From the NCBI RefSeq assembly GCF_903969135.1, contig NZ_LR824569.1, positions 5,105,001 through 5,169,000 on the forward strand: a DNA stretch of 64,000 nt, written 5' to 3'. The notes beneath the pieces are model-generated. The model did no database searches and was not told where the DNA came from. It worked only from the letters and a program-made list of their open reading frames with translations. Of the stretch, positions 54,207 to 63,989 are shown one piece after another. Each line of letters opens with the position of its first letter. The stretch's first letter is position 1. Origin of the DNA: Chryseobacterium sp. JV274. GTDB taxonomy: Bacteria > Bacteroidota > Bacteroidia > Flavobacteriales > Weeksellaceae. The translations under genes and the position numbers were made by a program.

Positions 54207-57197
54207 TTAGTTTTTATTGAGTATTATTTTCACAACCGTTCCTGAAGGTTGGTTTTGGCTGAAACTGATTTCAGCGTTGATCTTTTTCACCAGATGAATG
54301 ACCATATGCAGACCAAGACCTTTCCCTTTGAAGCTGGGTGTCTCCAGTGTAGGATTTCTGAACAGGTTCATATAAATAGCAATCTGTTCTGCGGACATTC
54401 CGATACCTGTATCAGAGATTATGATTGTGGATTTTTGTTGGTTTTCTGTAATATTCAGGCTTATATTTCCTTCAAACGTATTTTTCACAGCATTATCAAG
54501 GATATTATGAATAATGGCGGTTAAAATACTTTCGTTTACTTTAGAGTACACAATATGTTCAGTAAGCTGGGTGATTGTTGTTCCCTGCTCTTTGGCAATT
54601 TCACAGAATAGCCTGTTTTTGATTTCCAGAATTCTGTTGACAGGATATTCCTTTTCTTCAAAAATATTCTCCGCTTTGTAAAGCTCAGTATATTCTTTTA
54701 AATTCAGGGTAAACTGATAAAGCTGTTCCGAAGATTTATAAATACTGTCAAAATATTTCTTCTGAAGTTCCAGATCATCAGACTCATGAAGCCTCTGGGA
54801 AAGCATGGCGATAAACCGGATAGGAGTTGTGATGTCGTGGCTGATGGTTTCCACCAGTTTTTTCTGATATTCCGTTTCTTTTTGCAGATTGCTTTTTACC
54901 ACTTCAAGATGAAGAGAAGTTTCTTTCAGTTCAGAGTTTTTATTACGAACAATTTGCTTTAATGCTTTATTCTTTATTCTTAAAAAGTTGGTAGTCAGCT
55001 GAACAATGATAATAATGATAATCAGTATAATCACAGAAACAGACACCCTGAACAATAATGTCTGATAAAAAAGAGGCTGAATGTTGAAGCGGATTGTCTT
55101 TATCTCATACTTCCCGTCCGGAGAAATAAGTATTCTTATGCTGAGCGTATATTCACCCGGAGAAAGATTACTGATGGTGTATTTTAATTCGCTTCCTGTT
55201 GGGATCTGTTCCCACTCAGTATTTTCCTTTCCCGATATTTTCCCTTCGATATACAGGTTTTCCGGATTAGAAAAATAGGGGATATCAATAAAAACATCCG
55301 CAGTTTTATAATCATTCTTGAAATCAAGGGTCTGACGAAAATACTGAGGTTCAGAATTTCCTATTTTTACCCTTTCAATATAAATTTTATTCCTTTCCGG
55401 ATAATAAGTCCTAATATTGTCCGGGTTGAAAAACACAAATCCGTCCATTGATGGAAATACAAATTCTCCATTCTCCAAAGCGTAAGCATTGGGCTCTGAG
55501 CTGCCATTGAATTCATTCGTCAGGAAGCCGTCTCTCTTAGTGAAACGGTAATAAAAGACCGGAGTTTTTCTATTTTCTGCATACTGCAGCAGTTGTTTTT
55601 TAGGAACTTTAAAAAGGCCATTGTTGGAAGAAATCCAGTAAGCACCTTTTTGATCTTCAAGCATATAATGAGCCGATTGCAAATAACCATTTCTGTCATT
55701 CGGCATCTTGATGAGTTTGTGGTTTTTGAAAAGATAAAATCCATTTTTATTCGTAGTAATCCAGATCAGATTATCCTTTGTTCTGAAAATACTTTTGACA
55801 TGAATATTTTTGATGATTGGAGTTATTGTATTGCTTCCCAGCATTACCGAATACAAACCGTCACTGTTGCCGGTCAGAATTTCATGGTCACTGTATTGGA
55901 AAAAAATATTGACAAAACTTTTAAAATTATAAGTGAAATCCGGATTGGTAAACAGATTTTTTTTATAAAGACGAAGTTGTGTACCCGAAAGATCCGTAAA
56001 TGTAGTGCCATAAATACTTCCGCTTTTCATAAAAGCTTCGAATCCTTTACCTATGAAAGTTGAGTCCTTCCTTTTATACCCCGAATTTTTGTAATATCTG
56101 ATAATACTGTTTCTCTTTCTGATCAGAATATTTTCGGAATCGTCATACATCATCAGATAATTGTCATTGCATCCGAACAGGTGTTTATTGACAATACCGT
56201 TTTTCCCAAATTCTGTTCCATCCTCTGCGATGATTGTACTGTTACTGAACGGAAGGGAAGCGTAATACACATTGTTGGAAAAATCTGCTTCTTTCTTTGA
56301 AATATAAAAATTGGTAAGCTTAAGTACATTAAGCCCGTTGTTAAGTGTTCCCAGATAAAGTTTATTAAAGTCTTTATCAAAAAACATAGAACAGTAAGAG
56401 TGATCGCCGATTTCCTCAAACTTAATGAGAAATCTTAAACGGAGATTCTTTTCGTTACCCTCTAAAATATAAATATTATCATGATTGATGATAAAAGTCT
56501 GATTGGTAATTTGCTGCCAATAGATTTTGGTGTCCGGATGATTAAAAAGTGTTGGTTCTTCAGAAACAGAAAGCTGTCCTTTATAGATAGAATAGGTTTT
56601 CCTTTTCTTCAGATCATTAATAAAAAGAGTGCCATTCAGGACAAAAATATTATTCAGATCCTTATTGGTAAATGGGATTGCTATTCTGGTCTCCTTTTTT
56701 CCTTCTTTATAGATGATCGTATTCTTTTCTGTAAAATAATAGGATGCATTCTTAAGCTGTATAAAATACTGAATATCATTATAAAAGCTTGATGTTATAA
56801 TATTATTGGCAATCCGCTGTACAATAGCATTGCCATTGGAAAAAGCCATTTTATCATCCCCCGTAAGATTGGAAAGTTTTGGAAACCTGTTTTTAATAAT
56901 TATTTTATTCTCCTGGAAATTATTAAGGACCGTAATGCTGTCCAGAAGCGGATCACCAATAAATTCCCCAAAATGAAGATTGTTTACTTTGAAATTATTA
57001 AAAGTAATAAATGAACTTCCGTCATATCGTACAAGACCGTTCTCTGTGGAGATCCAGATAAAACCATATTTATCTTTAACAATGGCCTTTGCACTGCTTT
57101 GCGGAAGCCCATTGTCTATATTGTACCACGTAGAAGTGTGGCTCTGTCCGTAAATGTTTAAATAGATGCAAGCAAATATAAATGCCCAAACTCTCAT
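54207..57197 (-). CDS. two-component sensor with beta-propeller, Y_Y_Y and histidine kinase domains
   Basis: A 996-residue protein. Signal peptide (RVWAFIFACIYLNIYGQ), then a long periplasmic beta-propeller (starting WYNIDNGLPQSSAKAIVKDK with further reg_prop-like units IWITTNKNGFYLFKNHK and AYWISSNNGLFKVPKKQ), a Y_Y_Y domain near 640-700, one membrane helix near 720-740, coiled coil, and a kinase with His787 (ETISHDITTP), HNILDNA, DTGIGM and GKGLGLHM boxes. It lacks its own receiver, so it pairs with the separate regulator downstream. Sensors of this shape detect glycans or other surface signals in Bacteroidota; the ligand here is unknown. Confidence 0.88.
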   Translation of the reverse strand: MRVWAFIFACIYLNIYGQSHTSTWYNIDNGLPQSSAKAIVKDKYGFIWISTENGLVRYDGSSFITFNNFKVNNLHFGEFIGDPLLDSITVLNNFQENKIIIKNRFPKLSNLTGDDKMAFSNGNAIVQRIANNIITSSFYNDIQYFIQLKNASYYFTEKNTIIYKEGKKETRIAIPFTNKDLNNIFVLNGTLFINDLKKRKTYSIYKGQLSVSEEPTLFNHPDTKIYWQQITNQTFIINHDNIYILEGNEKNLRLRFLIKFEEIGDHSYCSMFFDKDFNKLYLGTLNNGLNVLKLTNFYISKKEADFSNNVYYASLPFSNSTIIAEDGTEFGKNGIVNKHLFGCNDNYLMMYDDSENILIRKRNSIIRYYKNSGYKRKDSTFIGKGFEAFMKSGSIYGTTFTDLSGTQLRLYKKNLFTNPDFTYNFKSFVNIFFQYSDHEILTGNSDGLYSVMLGSNTITPIIKNIHVKSIFRTKDNLIWITTNKNGFYLFKNHKLIKMPNDRNGYLQSAHYMLEDQKGAYWISSNNGLFKVPKKQLLQYAENRKTPVFYYRFTKRDGFLTNEFNGSSEPNAYALENGEFVFPSMDGFVFFNPDNIRTYYPERNKIYIERVKIGNSEPQYFRQTLDFKNDYKTADVFIDIPYFSNPENLYIEGKISGKENTEWEQIPTGSELKYTISNLSPGEYTLSIRILISPDGKYEIKTIRFNIQPLFYQTLLFRVSVSVIILIIIIIIVQLTTNFLRIKNKALKQIVRNKNSELKETSLHLEVVKSNLQKETEYQKKLVETISHDITTPIRFIAMLSQRLHESDDLELQKKYFDSIYKSSEQLYQFTLNLKEYTELYKAENIFEEKEYPVNRILEIKNRLFCEIAKEQGTTITQLTEHIVYSKVNESILTAIIHNILDNAVKNTFEGNISLNITENQQKSTIIISDTGIGMSAEQIAIYMNLFRNPTLETPSFKGKGLGLHMVIHLVKKINAEISFSQNQPSGTVVKIILNKN

Positions 57198-57812
57198 AGA
57201 TGTGCAAAACTGATCTTTATCTCCTGCACTAGTGCAAGAGACGGTTAATAATAGTGTTTGTACAAGTCAATGTTTTTTTAATGGGCAGGAACGATTGAAA
57301 ATAAATTTTTATCATTGAAGTTTTCAGGTCTTTTGTGTTTTATATTTTTTGATTGTGTAAAAATAGTGAAATTATGGAGATAAATCAGTATCCCAAAATC
57401 TGTTTTGTACAAGTTTTATCCCGGTTTGCTGACGATAGGGTACATAAAATTTTCCAAAACATTATAATATTTCAATAATAAGTGATAAATTTATACTGAA
57501 TTCATTTTGAAATTCCTTCTACAAATCTCAGTGCTGTACAGAACTTATGATTGGTTTTAGGATTTTGAAAATAATAAATATTTATGCTTTTGTATTTTTT
57601 TTAAGAGTTGCTGATAAATAGTTTTTAGTTTTAATTAATTGCTTTTTGTAGTAAAAATTTGACAAAAAGCTGGGGTTAATTCTACATGATATCTTTGCTA
57701 GGGCTTATGAATATTCATATTTTTGCAAAAATATTTTCACAACGATTAAAGAAGATTTATTGTATAAATAATGATTCTAAGAACACAAACGGTTTTATCT
57801 CAAAAAAACAGA

Positions 57813-57845
57813 AGAGGCTGCATCAAAAGTAACGCCTCTTTTTTA
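57813..57845 (+). terminator. terminator-like hairpin with no gene upstream on this strand
   Basis: AGAGGC/GCCTCT stem, 15-base loop and T6. No plus-strand gene precedes it, so it may belong to a lost gene or a small RNA. Confidence 0.5.
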
Positions 57846-57880
57846 TTTCCGGATTTCAGAAATTTCGTTTTTAAACATAC

Positions 57881-57905
57881 AAAAACCTCCCATAGATACG
57901 GGAGG
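57881..57905 (-). terminator. terminator of the DUF1349 gene
   Basis: CCTCCC/GGGAGG stem with an 8-base loop; on the minus strand it is followed by TTTTTG, 40 bases after the gene's stop. Confidence 0.7.
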
Positions 57906-57944
57906 CGAATTAAACTGATTGTATATTGAAGTGTAATTCAATCG

Positions 57945-58592
57945 TTATTGATGAGTTTCAAGCCACTTTAGCCTGCGCTCATCCGGAAGATGTTTTACGG
58001 TAAAGTTCTCAAAAACAGCATTGAAACCCTGTCCGTCAGGGCAGGCGGCCATTAAGCCAACCATTACCGGAGTATTATCCTGAAGAGGTGCATTCCGCAT
58101 CATGATATAATTTTTATCATCAAAAGAATAAAATATTTCCACAGCATCCAGCCTTCTCACGGCTTTTATCCATACTGCAGGAGGTGTTTTCTCTAATGTT
58201 ATGACACTCCAGTCACTTTTGTTGTGAGTTACTACAGTACTGAGGTTGTACTTGCCGTCTACAAATTCCACTCCAGCTTTGATGTAATGTTCTTTGTCAG
58301 TTCTCAGCATAAGACCCATCTGATCGAATCTGGCCTTGTAACTGCCGGTGATTTTCACTTTTGCTTCAAATTCACCGCCATAAGTGGTGTAATAAAAAGG
58401 AGCATCATCCACCGTAAATCCATAATGTGAAACTCTCCAGTAATCGCTCTGCGGCGTCACAAACATCGAAAGGCTGTTATTTTTGATTTCCCATTTTTCA
58501 GGCTCATTGAACCAGGTCATTTTTTCCAGGCTCTGGGCAGAAAGCTTTTGAATCAGGAATAGGGCACAAAAGCCTAAAATCAATTTCTTCAT
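57945..58592 (-). CDS. exported DUF1349 protein (concanavalin-like fold)
   Basis: A 215-residue protein with a signal peptide (KLILGFCALFLIQKLSAQ). DUF1349 signs: MTWFNEPEKWEIKNNSLSMF, TDYWRV-like SDYWRVSHYGFTVDDAPFYY, FDQMGLMLRTDKEHYIKAGV, WSVITLEKTPPAVWIKAVRR, GLMAACPDGQGFNAVFENFT. The family has a sugar-binding-like jelly-roll; a glycan role is possible. Divergent from the LuxR-type gene at 58681. Confidence 0.82.
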   Translation of the reverse strand: MKKLILGFCALFLIQKLSAQSLEKMTWFNEPEKWEIKNNSLSMFVTPQSDYWRVSHYGFTVDDAPFYYTTYGGEFEAKVKITGSYKARFDQMGLMLRTDKEHYIKAGVEFVDGKYNLSTVVTHNKSDWSVITLEKTPPAVWIKAVRRLDAVEIFYSFDDKNYIMMRNAPLQDNTPVMVGLMAACPDGQGFNAVFENFTVKHLPDERRLKWLETHQ

Positions 58593-58680
58593 TCTCTTTG
58601 GATAAATTCTAAGGGTAAATTATTATTTTAGCAAAAGTATTATTAAACCTTATTCGCGTCAATACTGATAAATAACCATT

Positions 58681-59418
58681 ATGGAAATCCGTGAACAGCT
58701 CAGCGATAAATTACTCGATAACGCTTCCAGAAAATGCATCCTTGATATAGAAGTCTATAAGCAAAGAGCACTTGCGTACTCTCAGATGGAAGGAGCAATA
58801 TGTGTACTGAGCGATATGCAGGCGAATAAAAGCTTTATTTATAAATCTGCAGCCGCTGGAGAACTTGGACTCACTATGGGAGAAAATCCCACAGAAATAG
58901 ATTCTATCTGGGAAGAAGAGATGCTGAAAAAGATCCATCCGGATGACCGTCTGAAGAAATATATCCATGAACTCCGTTTTTTCAAATTAATGGATGCTAT
59001 GGAAATGGAACAGCGTACAGAATACAGTGTGGTGTCAAAAATCAGGATGAAAGATAAAGATGGCGAGTACCGCTGGGTAAAACACCGTATGTTTTATGTG
59101 TATTCGCCTTCCAATGGCAGACTGAGGCTGGCTCTCTGCCTTTACAATATTGCTCTGGCTTCATCTGCGGTTCCTGATTTTATGATTATCAATACAATAA
59201 AGGGAGAAGTTGTTGTAAAAGATAAACTTGATTATAAAAATATTCTGAGTCCCAGAGAACTTGAAGTTTTGAAATTTGTGGGAGAGGGCTATGCCAGCAA
59301 AGAAATTGCAGATATACTTTTCATAAGTATCAATACTGTCAGCAGACACCGTCAGAATATTCTGGAAAAACTAAAAGTAAAAAATTCTACACAAGCTTTC
59401 AAAGATAGTTTTTATTAA
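58681..59418 (+). CDS. LuxR-type regulator with PAS-like N-terminal domain
   Basis: A 245-residue protein. PAS_3-like sensor region (about 75-155: IDSIWEEEMLKKIHPDDRLK, SKIRMKDKDGEYRWVKHRMF) and C-terminal GerE HTH (NILSPRELEVLKFVGEGYAS, KEIADILFISINTVSRHRQN, ILEKLKVKNS). Such LuxR regulators in Bacteroidota work without a kinase. It is divergent from the DUF1349 gene (88 bases), a possible target. Confidence 0.85.
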   Translation: MEIREQLSDKLLDNASRKCILDIEVYKQRALAYSQMEGAICVLSDMQANKSFIYKSAAAGELGLTMGENPTEIDSIWEEEMLKKIHPDDRLKKYIHELRFFKLMDAMEMEQRTEYSVVSKIRMKDKDGEYRWVKHRMFYVYSPSNGRLRLALCLYNIALASSAVPDFMIINTIKGEVVVKDKLDYKNILSPRELEVLKFVGEGYASKEIADILFISINTVSRHRQNILEKLKVKNSTQAFKDSFY

Positions 59419-59511
59419 CTACTTAGCTTTAAATATCCGAAAAGTTCACCATGTTATTTTGTATCTTATGATTAATTTTATACCTTGAATATAGATTAGC
59501 AAGAAAAATAC

Positions 59512-59868
59512 ATGATGAAAAGAAGTGAAGAAATTACCCGTCAATATTTTACCTTTCTGGACAAGCACATTCAGGAGGTTATTTCCGGAACTGTTCCGGA
59601 TTTTATGGAGCTGAACGAAATTGCCGGAGAGCTTGCTGTCTCTCATAAACATCTCACTGATACCATTAAAAAAGAAACCGGAGAGCACCCCTGCTATTTT
59701 TATGATGGAAAAATTATCGAACAGGCCAAAAAGATGCTCATCAATTCCGATAAATCTATAGCAGAAGTTGCCCGTATTTTTACATATGACCCATCCAATT
59801 TTTCAAAATTTTTCAAAAAAATGACCGGTTTTACTCCCGGAAAATTCAGGAATTCCAACAAAATTTAA
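59512..59868 (+). CDS. small AraC-type HTH regulator
   Basis: A 118-residue protein nearly limited to the AraC DNA-binding domain: MELNEIAGELAVSHKHLTDT, GEHPCYFYDGKIIEQAKKML, KSIAEVARIFTYDPSNFSKF, FKKMTGFTPGKFRNS. There is no sensor domain. The target is unknown. Confidence 0.82.
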   Translation: MMKRSEEITRQYFTFLDKHIQEVISGTVPDFMELNEIAGELAVSHKHLTDTIKKETGEHPCYFYDGKIIEQAKKMLINSDKSIAEVARIFTYDPSNFSKFFKKMTGFTPGKFRNSNKI

Positions 59869-60296
59869 CCTGCTTATTTTATTTCTTTAAAATTGCTGTG
59901 GGAGGGAATTTGTGACGATTTTCATCTCTTGGTAGGGATTTAAGCATGCCGGATTTTCCATTATAATGAGTGTTTTAGTGAATAATCATCGGAAAACAGC
60001 CTGAAAATAATCTTTTATAAATGAGATGGTTGTAAGGAATAACCGCCTTTTTTTATTATTTATTTATTAATATTTCTTTATTGTTTACTTTTTTTGTTAA
60101 ATTTAGGTAAGAAAAAACTAATTAATTCAATAGGAAAAAAAAGTTAAAAAGGGACAGATATATAAAATAGTTTGGTTACCAGATAATAAGAATAAATTAT
60201 TGTGTCTTTAATAATATTTAATCTTATTGCAGGCGTTTAAGCCCTCTAAATAGTTATATATTTGTTTCTTTTAAACCACAACAAACAAGATTAAGG
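59869..60296. other. spacer with promoter region of the alpha-oxoamine synthase gene
   Basis: About 430 very AT-rich bases. TTTA (60236-60239) and TATATTTG (60257-60264) 17 bases apart make a good promoter candidate. A weak hairpin (GGTT/AACC, 60028-60044) with T7 may end the preceding gene's transcript. No ORF seen. Confidence 0.45.
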
Positions 60297-61553
60297 ATGA
60301 GCATCAATTTCACAACAGCAACTATTAAAGACTTTGAGAATATACCAGATAATAATATGGCTCAAAGGGCTGAAATTTTTTATGAATATTTAGACTACGT
60401 AAAGTCTAATGGACACATGAATTACAGACTGAAGAATACTTCAGGAACCAATGCGATACTGAATGTAAATATTGCAAACCAAAACAGAGAATTTGTTAGT
60501 TTTGTATCAAGTGATTATTTAGGATTTACGCAGCATCCAAAAGTAAAACAAGCTGCTATTGAAGGAATCGAAAAATATGGTACAGGTACAGGAGCTACTC
60601 CTCTCATCGGGGGATATTTTGATTACCATAATGCTTTAGAAAAAAGAATTTCAAGTTTTTTTAAAAGAACAGAAGATGAAGCCGTAGTATTTACTACCGG
60701 TTATACTGCTAATAGTGCGAGTTTACAGTGTTTAATGCAGAAAGAAGATCTTGCTATTTTAGATATGGCAGTACATGCCAGTGTACACGAAGGATGCGCT
60801 TTTACCAATAAAAAAACTTTTCCGCACAATAATTTGGAATCTTTGGAACACATTTTGAAGGTATCTGAAAATCTGTACCGTACGAAACTCGTTATTGTGG
60901 ACGGAGTGTATTCCCAGGATGGTGATACCTCCCGTATTAATGAGATCTACAATCTTGTGAAAAAGTATAATGCCTTTCTAATGGTAGACGATGTACATGG
61001 CGTTGGTATCCTTGGAGAAACAGGCAGAGGTACTTTGGAACAGGCTGGTTTATTAGATAAAGTAGACATCATCACGGGAACATTCAGTAAAACGTTTGGA
61101 AACCTTGGTGGATATGTCATTGCCGATAAAAAATTGGCTGCATTTATCAGATTCCATTCCCGTCAGCAGATTTTCTCAGCAACAGCTCCACCATCATCCG
61201 CAGGAATTGTTAAAGCCATTGATTTAATAGATGAAGAACCTATCTGGAGAGAAAAACTCTGGAGCAATATCAATTATTTCAAAAAAGGACTTGATGATCT
61301 TGGATTGGATACCGGAGTTACCTGTTCCGCAATTATTCCAGTGAAAATAGGAGATCCCTATGTAACAGGTGAAGCAGGAAAACTACTAATAGAAAAAGGA
61401 ATCTACACCAACCCGATTCTTTATCCGGCTGTACCAAGAAAAGATGCGCGTATCAGGATGAGTGTAACCGCAAGACACGAAAAAGAACATCTCGACAAAA
61501 CGCTTAACGCGTTTGATGATATTAATAAAAAATTGCATATTGCAAAAAAATAA
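60297..61553 (+). CDS. alpha-oxoamine synthase (serine palmitoyltransferase / KBL / AONS family)
   Basis: A 418-residue PLP enzyme. Signs: FVSFVSSDYLGFTQHPKVKQ, YGTGTGATPLIGGYFDYHNA, VDGVYSQDGDTSRINEIYN, LMVDDVHGVGILGETGRG (DDxHG) and PLP lysine in GTFSKTFGNLGGYV. The family joins an amino acid with an acyl-CoA. In flavobacteria the likely products are sphingolipid or sulfonolipid bases (serine or cysteate palmitoyltransferase), though the substrate cannot be told from sequence. The TetR gene starts 5 bases after. Confidence 0.85.
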   Translation: MSINFTTATIKDFENIPDNNMAQRAEIFYEYLDYVKSNGHMNYRLKNTSGTNAILNVNIANQNREFVSFVSSDYLGFTQHPKVKQAAIEGIEKYGTGTGATPLIGGYFDYHNALEKRISSFFKRTEDEAVVFTTGYTANSASLQCLMQKEDLAILDMAVHASVHEGCAFTNKKTFPHNNLESLEHILKVSENLYRTKLVIVDGVYSQDGDTSRINEIYNLVKKYNAFLMVDDVHGVGILGETGRGTLEQAGLLDKVDIITGTFSKTFGNLGGYVIADKKLAAFIRFHSRQQIFSATAPPSSAGIVKAIDLIDEEPIWREKLWSNINYFKKGLDDLGLDTGVTCSAIIPVKIGDPYVTGEAGKLLIEKGIYTNPILYPAVPRKDARIRMSVTARHEKEHLDKTLNAFDDINKKLHIAKK

Positions 61554-61558
61554 TAATT

Positions 61559-62191
61559 ATGCCTAGAAAAGTAGTGCAGGGCCCCATTAGGGACAAAGAA
61601 AAAACAAAGCAAAAACTGCTTGCTGCAGTTGGTAAAATTTTAAGAGTAAAAGGATACTCCGGACTAAAAGTAAGTAAAATTGCCGCAGTGGCCGGATTTG
61701 ATAAAAAATTGATCTATGAGTACTTTGGAAGTACTGATAAACTGATTGATGAATATATCAAATCTCAGGATTACTGGAGCCAGGTCAATCAGGACGTTGA
61801 TATGGATTTCTCTGACGGTGGACACGAACTTACTAAAATGGTTGTACTCAACCAGTTCGAAAACCTGAAGAAGAATAAAGAACTTCAGAAGATTATCCTG
61901 TGGGAGCTTTCAGAAAGTAAACCTATTCTTAAGAAATTAGTTGAACAACGTGAAGAGGTAGGAGAAGTTTTATTTGGGAATATCTCAGATCCTTATTTTG
62001 GTGAAGGGGTAGCTACAAGACACAGGGCAATTATGGCTTTGATTGTTTCCGGGGCTTACTATCTTAACCTTTATACAGGATATAACGCAAACAAGTTCTG
62101 CGGTATTGACCTGAAAACTGAAGAAGGTAGAAAAGAGATTGAAAGTGCTATTGTTGAGTTGATTGACTTTGCATACAGCAAAAAAAAGTAG
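61559..62191 (+). CDS. TetR/AcrR-family regulator
   Basis: A 210-residue protein with an N-terminal TetR HTH (KQKLLAAVGKILRVKGYSGL, KVSKIAAVAGFDKKLIYEYF, GSTDKLIDEYI) and an all-helical ligand domain. It is 5 bases after the alpha-oxoamine synthase gene and probably co-transcribed, so it could regulate that gene in answer to a lipid signal; this is inferred. Confidence 0.88.
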   Translation: MPRKVVQGPIRDKEKTKQKLLAAVGKILRVKGYSGLKVSKIAAVAGFDKKLIYEYFGSTDKLIDEYIKSQDYWSQVNQDVDMDFSDGGHELTKMVVLNQFENLKKNKELQKIILWELSESKPILKKLVEQREEVGEVLFGNISDPYFGEGVATRHRAIMALIVSGAYYLNLYTGYNANKFCGIDLKTEEGRKEIESAIVELIDFAYSKKK

Positions 62192-62289
62192 GGATTAAAA
62201 GTTTTCCGATTTAAACAGAAATACGTTTTTTGTTGATATTTGAAAACTTTTAATTTTCAAATTAAAACTATATTTCTTATTTTTGACCA

Positions 62290-63989
62290 ATGGAAAATTT
62301 TATAGTATCTGCAAGAAAATATCGTCCTCAGGAGTTTGATACGGTTGTAGGGCAATCCCATATTACGGATACTTTAGAACATGCAATTGAAGAAAGTCAA
62401 TTAGCTCAGGCATTACTTTTTTGTGGTCCTCGTGGTGTGGGTAAAACTACTTGTGCCAGAATTCTTGCAAGAAAAATCAATGAGAAAGATGGCTCGGTTT
62501 CAGAAGATGGCTTTGCTTATAATATCTATGAGCTGGATGCTGCATCCAATAACTCTGTAGATGATATAAGGGAACTGATAGATCAGGTAAGATTTGCACC
62601 TCAGGTTGGTAAATACAAAGTATATATCATAGATGAGGTCCATATGCTGTCTTCTGCCGCTTTCAATGCTTTCCTTAAAACACTGGAAGAGCCACCTGCC
62701 CATGCCATCTTTATTCTGGCAACAACAGAGAAACATAAAATTATTCCAACAATTTTATCCCGTTGTCAGATCTATGACTTCAAGAGAATTGTCATTGAAG
62801 ATATCCAGAATCATCTGAGAAATATTGCTCAAAAAGAAAATATCCAGTATGAAGATGATGCATTGTACCTGATTGCTCAGAAAGCTGACGGGGCACTAAG
62901 AGATGCGCTTTCTATCTTCGACAGGCTTTCTACATTCTCCCAGAAAAATATTACGCTGGCAAAAGCAGCCGAAGTACTGAATATTCTGGATTACGATCAA
63001 TACCTCAATATTGTAGATCTTGCCAAGGAAAACAAAATTCCTGAAGTGCTTTTTGCGTTCAATGAAATTGTAAAAAAAGGATTTGATCCCCATATTTTTA
63101 TTGCCGGATTAGGAAATCATTTCAGAGACCTGATGATGGCGCAGAATGCTTCTACGATCGACCTCATTGAAGTAGGAGAGAAGACGAAATCCAAATTTAT
63201 AGAACAGGGACAGAAGTGGGCTGCCCAGCAGCTGATTGATGGCATTGAAATCTGCAACCATGCAGATATTAATTATAAGAATTCCAAAAACCCAAGACTT
63301 ACGGTTGAAATTGCATTAATGCAGCTTGCTTCACTGACAGCTAATTTAGGCGATACTAAAAAAAAAAGTTCCTGATTCTGGCTCCGTTTCTTAGTGAGAA
63401 ACAGGAGGTGAAGATACCGGAAAAAACTCCGGAGAAAAAAGAAGTTAAAGCAGAACAAAAGCCTGCTGCTTTGGAACAAGTTGAGGAAACTTTAGTAACA
63501 AAAACAACCAGGCCATTATCAAGACCGGGAATTTCTTCCGGTTTCAGCATCAATTCTTTCCTGAATAAAGAAGATAAAGTGGAAACAACAGAAGATGTTG
63601 TTGTGAAAACTGAACATCTTCCTCAAAACCATTTTACAGATACAGATCTGCAGATGGAATGGAAAATTATGCTTAAACAGCTTCAGGTAAAAAATAACTT
63701 TGTATTTAACGCAGTAAAAACATTCAAACTGGAAAAAGCTGCAGAAAATAAAATCAAAGTTTTATTCCCTTCAGATTCTGCCAAAGTAGAATTTGATAAA
63801 ATAAGCGGAGAATTTTTTAATCATTTTAAAAGAAAAATTCAAAACCATAGAATTGAGGTAGAATACGTCAGAGACGTTGAAAACCTGAAGATTGAAGTGG
63901 TGACCAAGAGGAAAATGTTTGAAAAAATGATCGAAAAAAATCCACTTTTAAAAGATCTTGATGATTTAATGAAGTTTGATTTGACATAA
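62290..63989 (+). CDS. dnaX: DNA polymerase III subunits gamma/tau, with -1 frameshift site
   Basis: In the first frame 62290-63375 encodes 361 residues: clamp-loader ATPase with FCGPRGVGKTTCARILARKI (Walker A), IIDEVHMLSSAAFNAFLKTL (DExH-type box) and the SRC motif in PTILSRCQIYDFKRI. It ends in TGA just after an A10 run (63358-63367). The -1 frame is open from there to 63989 and gives KKKKFLILAPFLSEKQ... and the tau tail (DTDLQMEWKIMLKQLQ, EVEYVRDVENLKIEV). Slippage would make a ~566-residue tau, and no slippage a 361-residue gamma. The zinc-finger cysteines of classical DnaX near residue 60 are not seen; the segment is shortened (INEKDGSVSEDGFAYNIYEL). Confidence 0.9.
63358..63407 (+). promoter_or_regulatory. 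candidate dnaX frameshift signal: A10G slippery run plus hairpin
   Basis: A10 (63358-63367) then G is a strong slippery sequence for -1 ribosomal or polymerase slippage. The zero frame stops at TGA 7 bases after the run's G. At 63382-63407 CTCCGTTTCT and AGAAACAGGAG form a 10-bp stem with a single bulged A and a 5-base loop, 13 bases after the run. Confidence 0.65.

Larger units (their letters stand above)
57198..57944. other. spacer without a gene
   Basis: About 750 AT-rich bases upstream of the sensor gene. The near part should hold its promoter; the far part holds two terminator-like hairpins (57813, 57881). No ORF or RNA gene is recognised. Confidence 0.4.

Noticed and set aside
60297..61553. 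Naming the PLP enzyme bioF, kbl or spt
   Set aside because: These family members share the same motifs. No biotin or threonine genes are nearby, and substrate cannot be decided from sequence alone.
62290..63375. dnaX as a plain pseudogene
   Set aside because: dnaX is essential and both parts are free of other damage. The break lies exactly at an A10 run with a downstream hairpin, the known site type for gamma/tau production.
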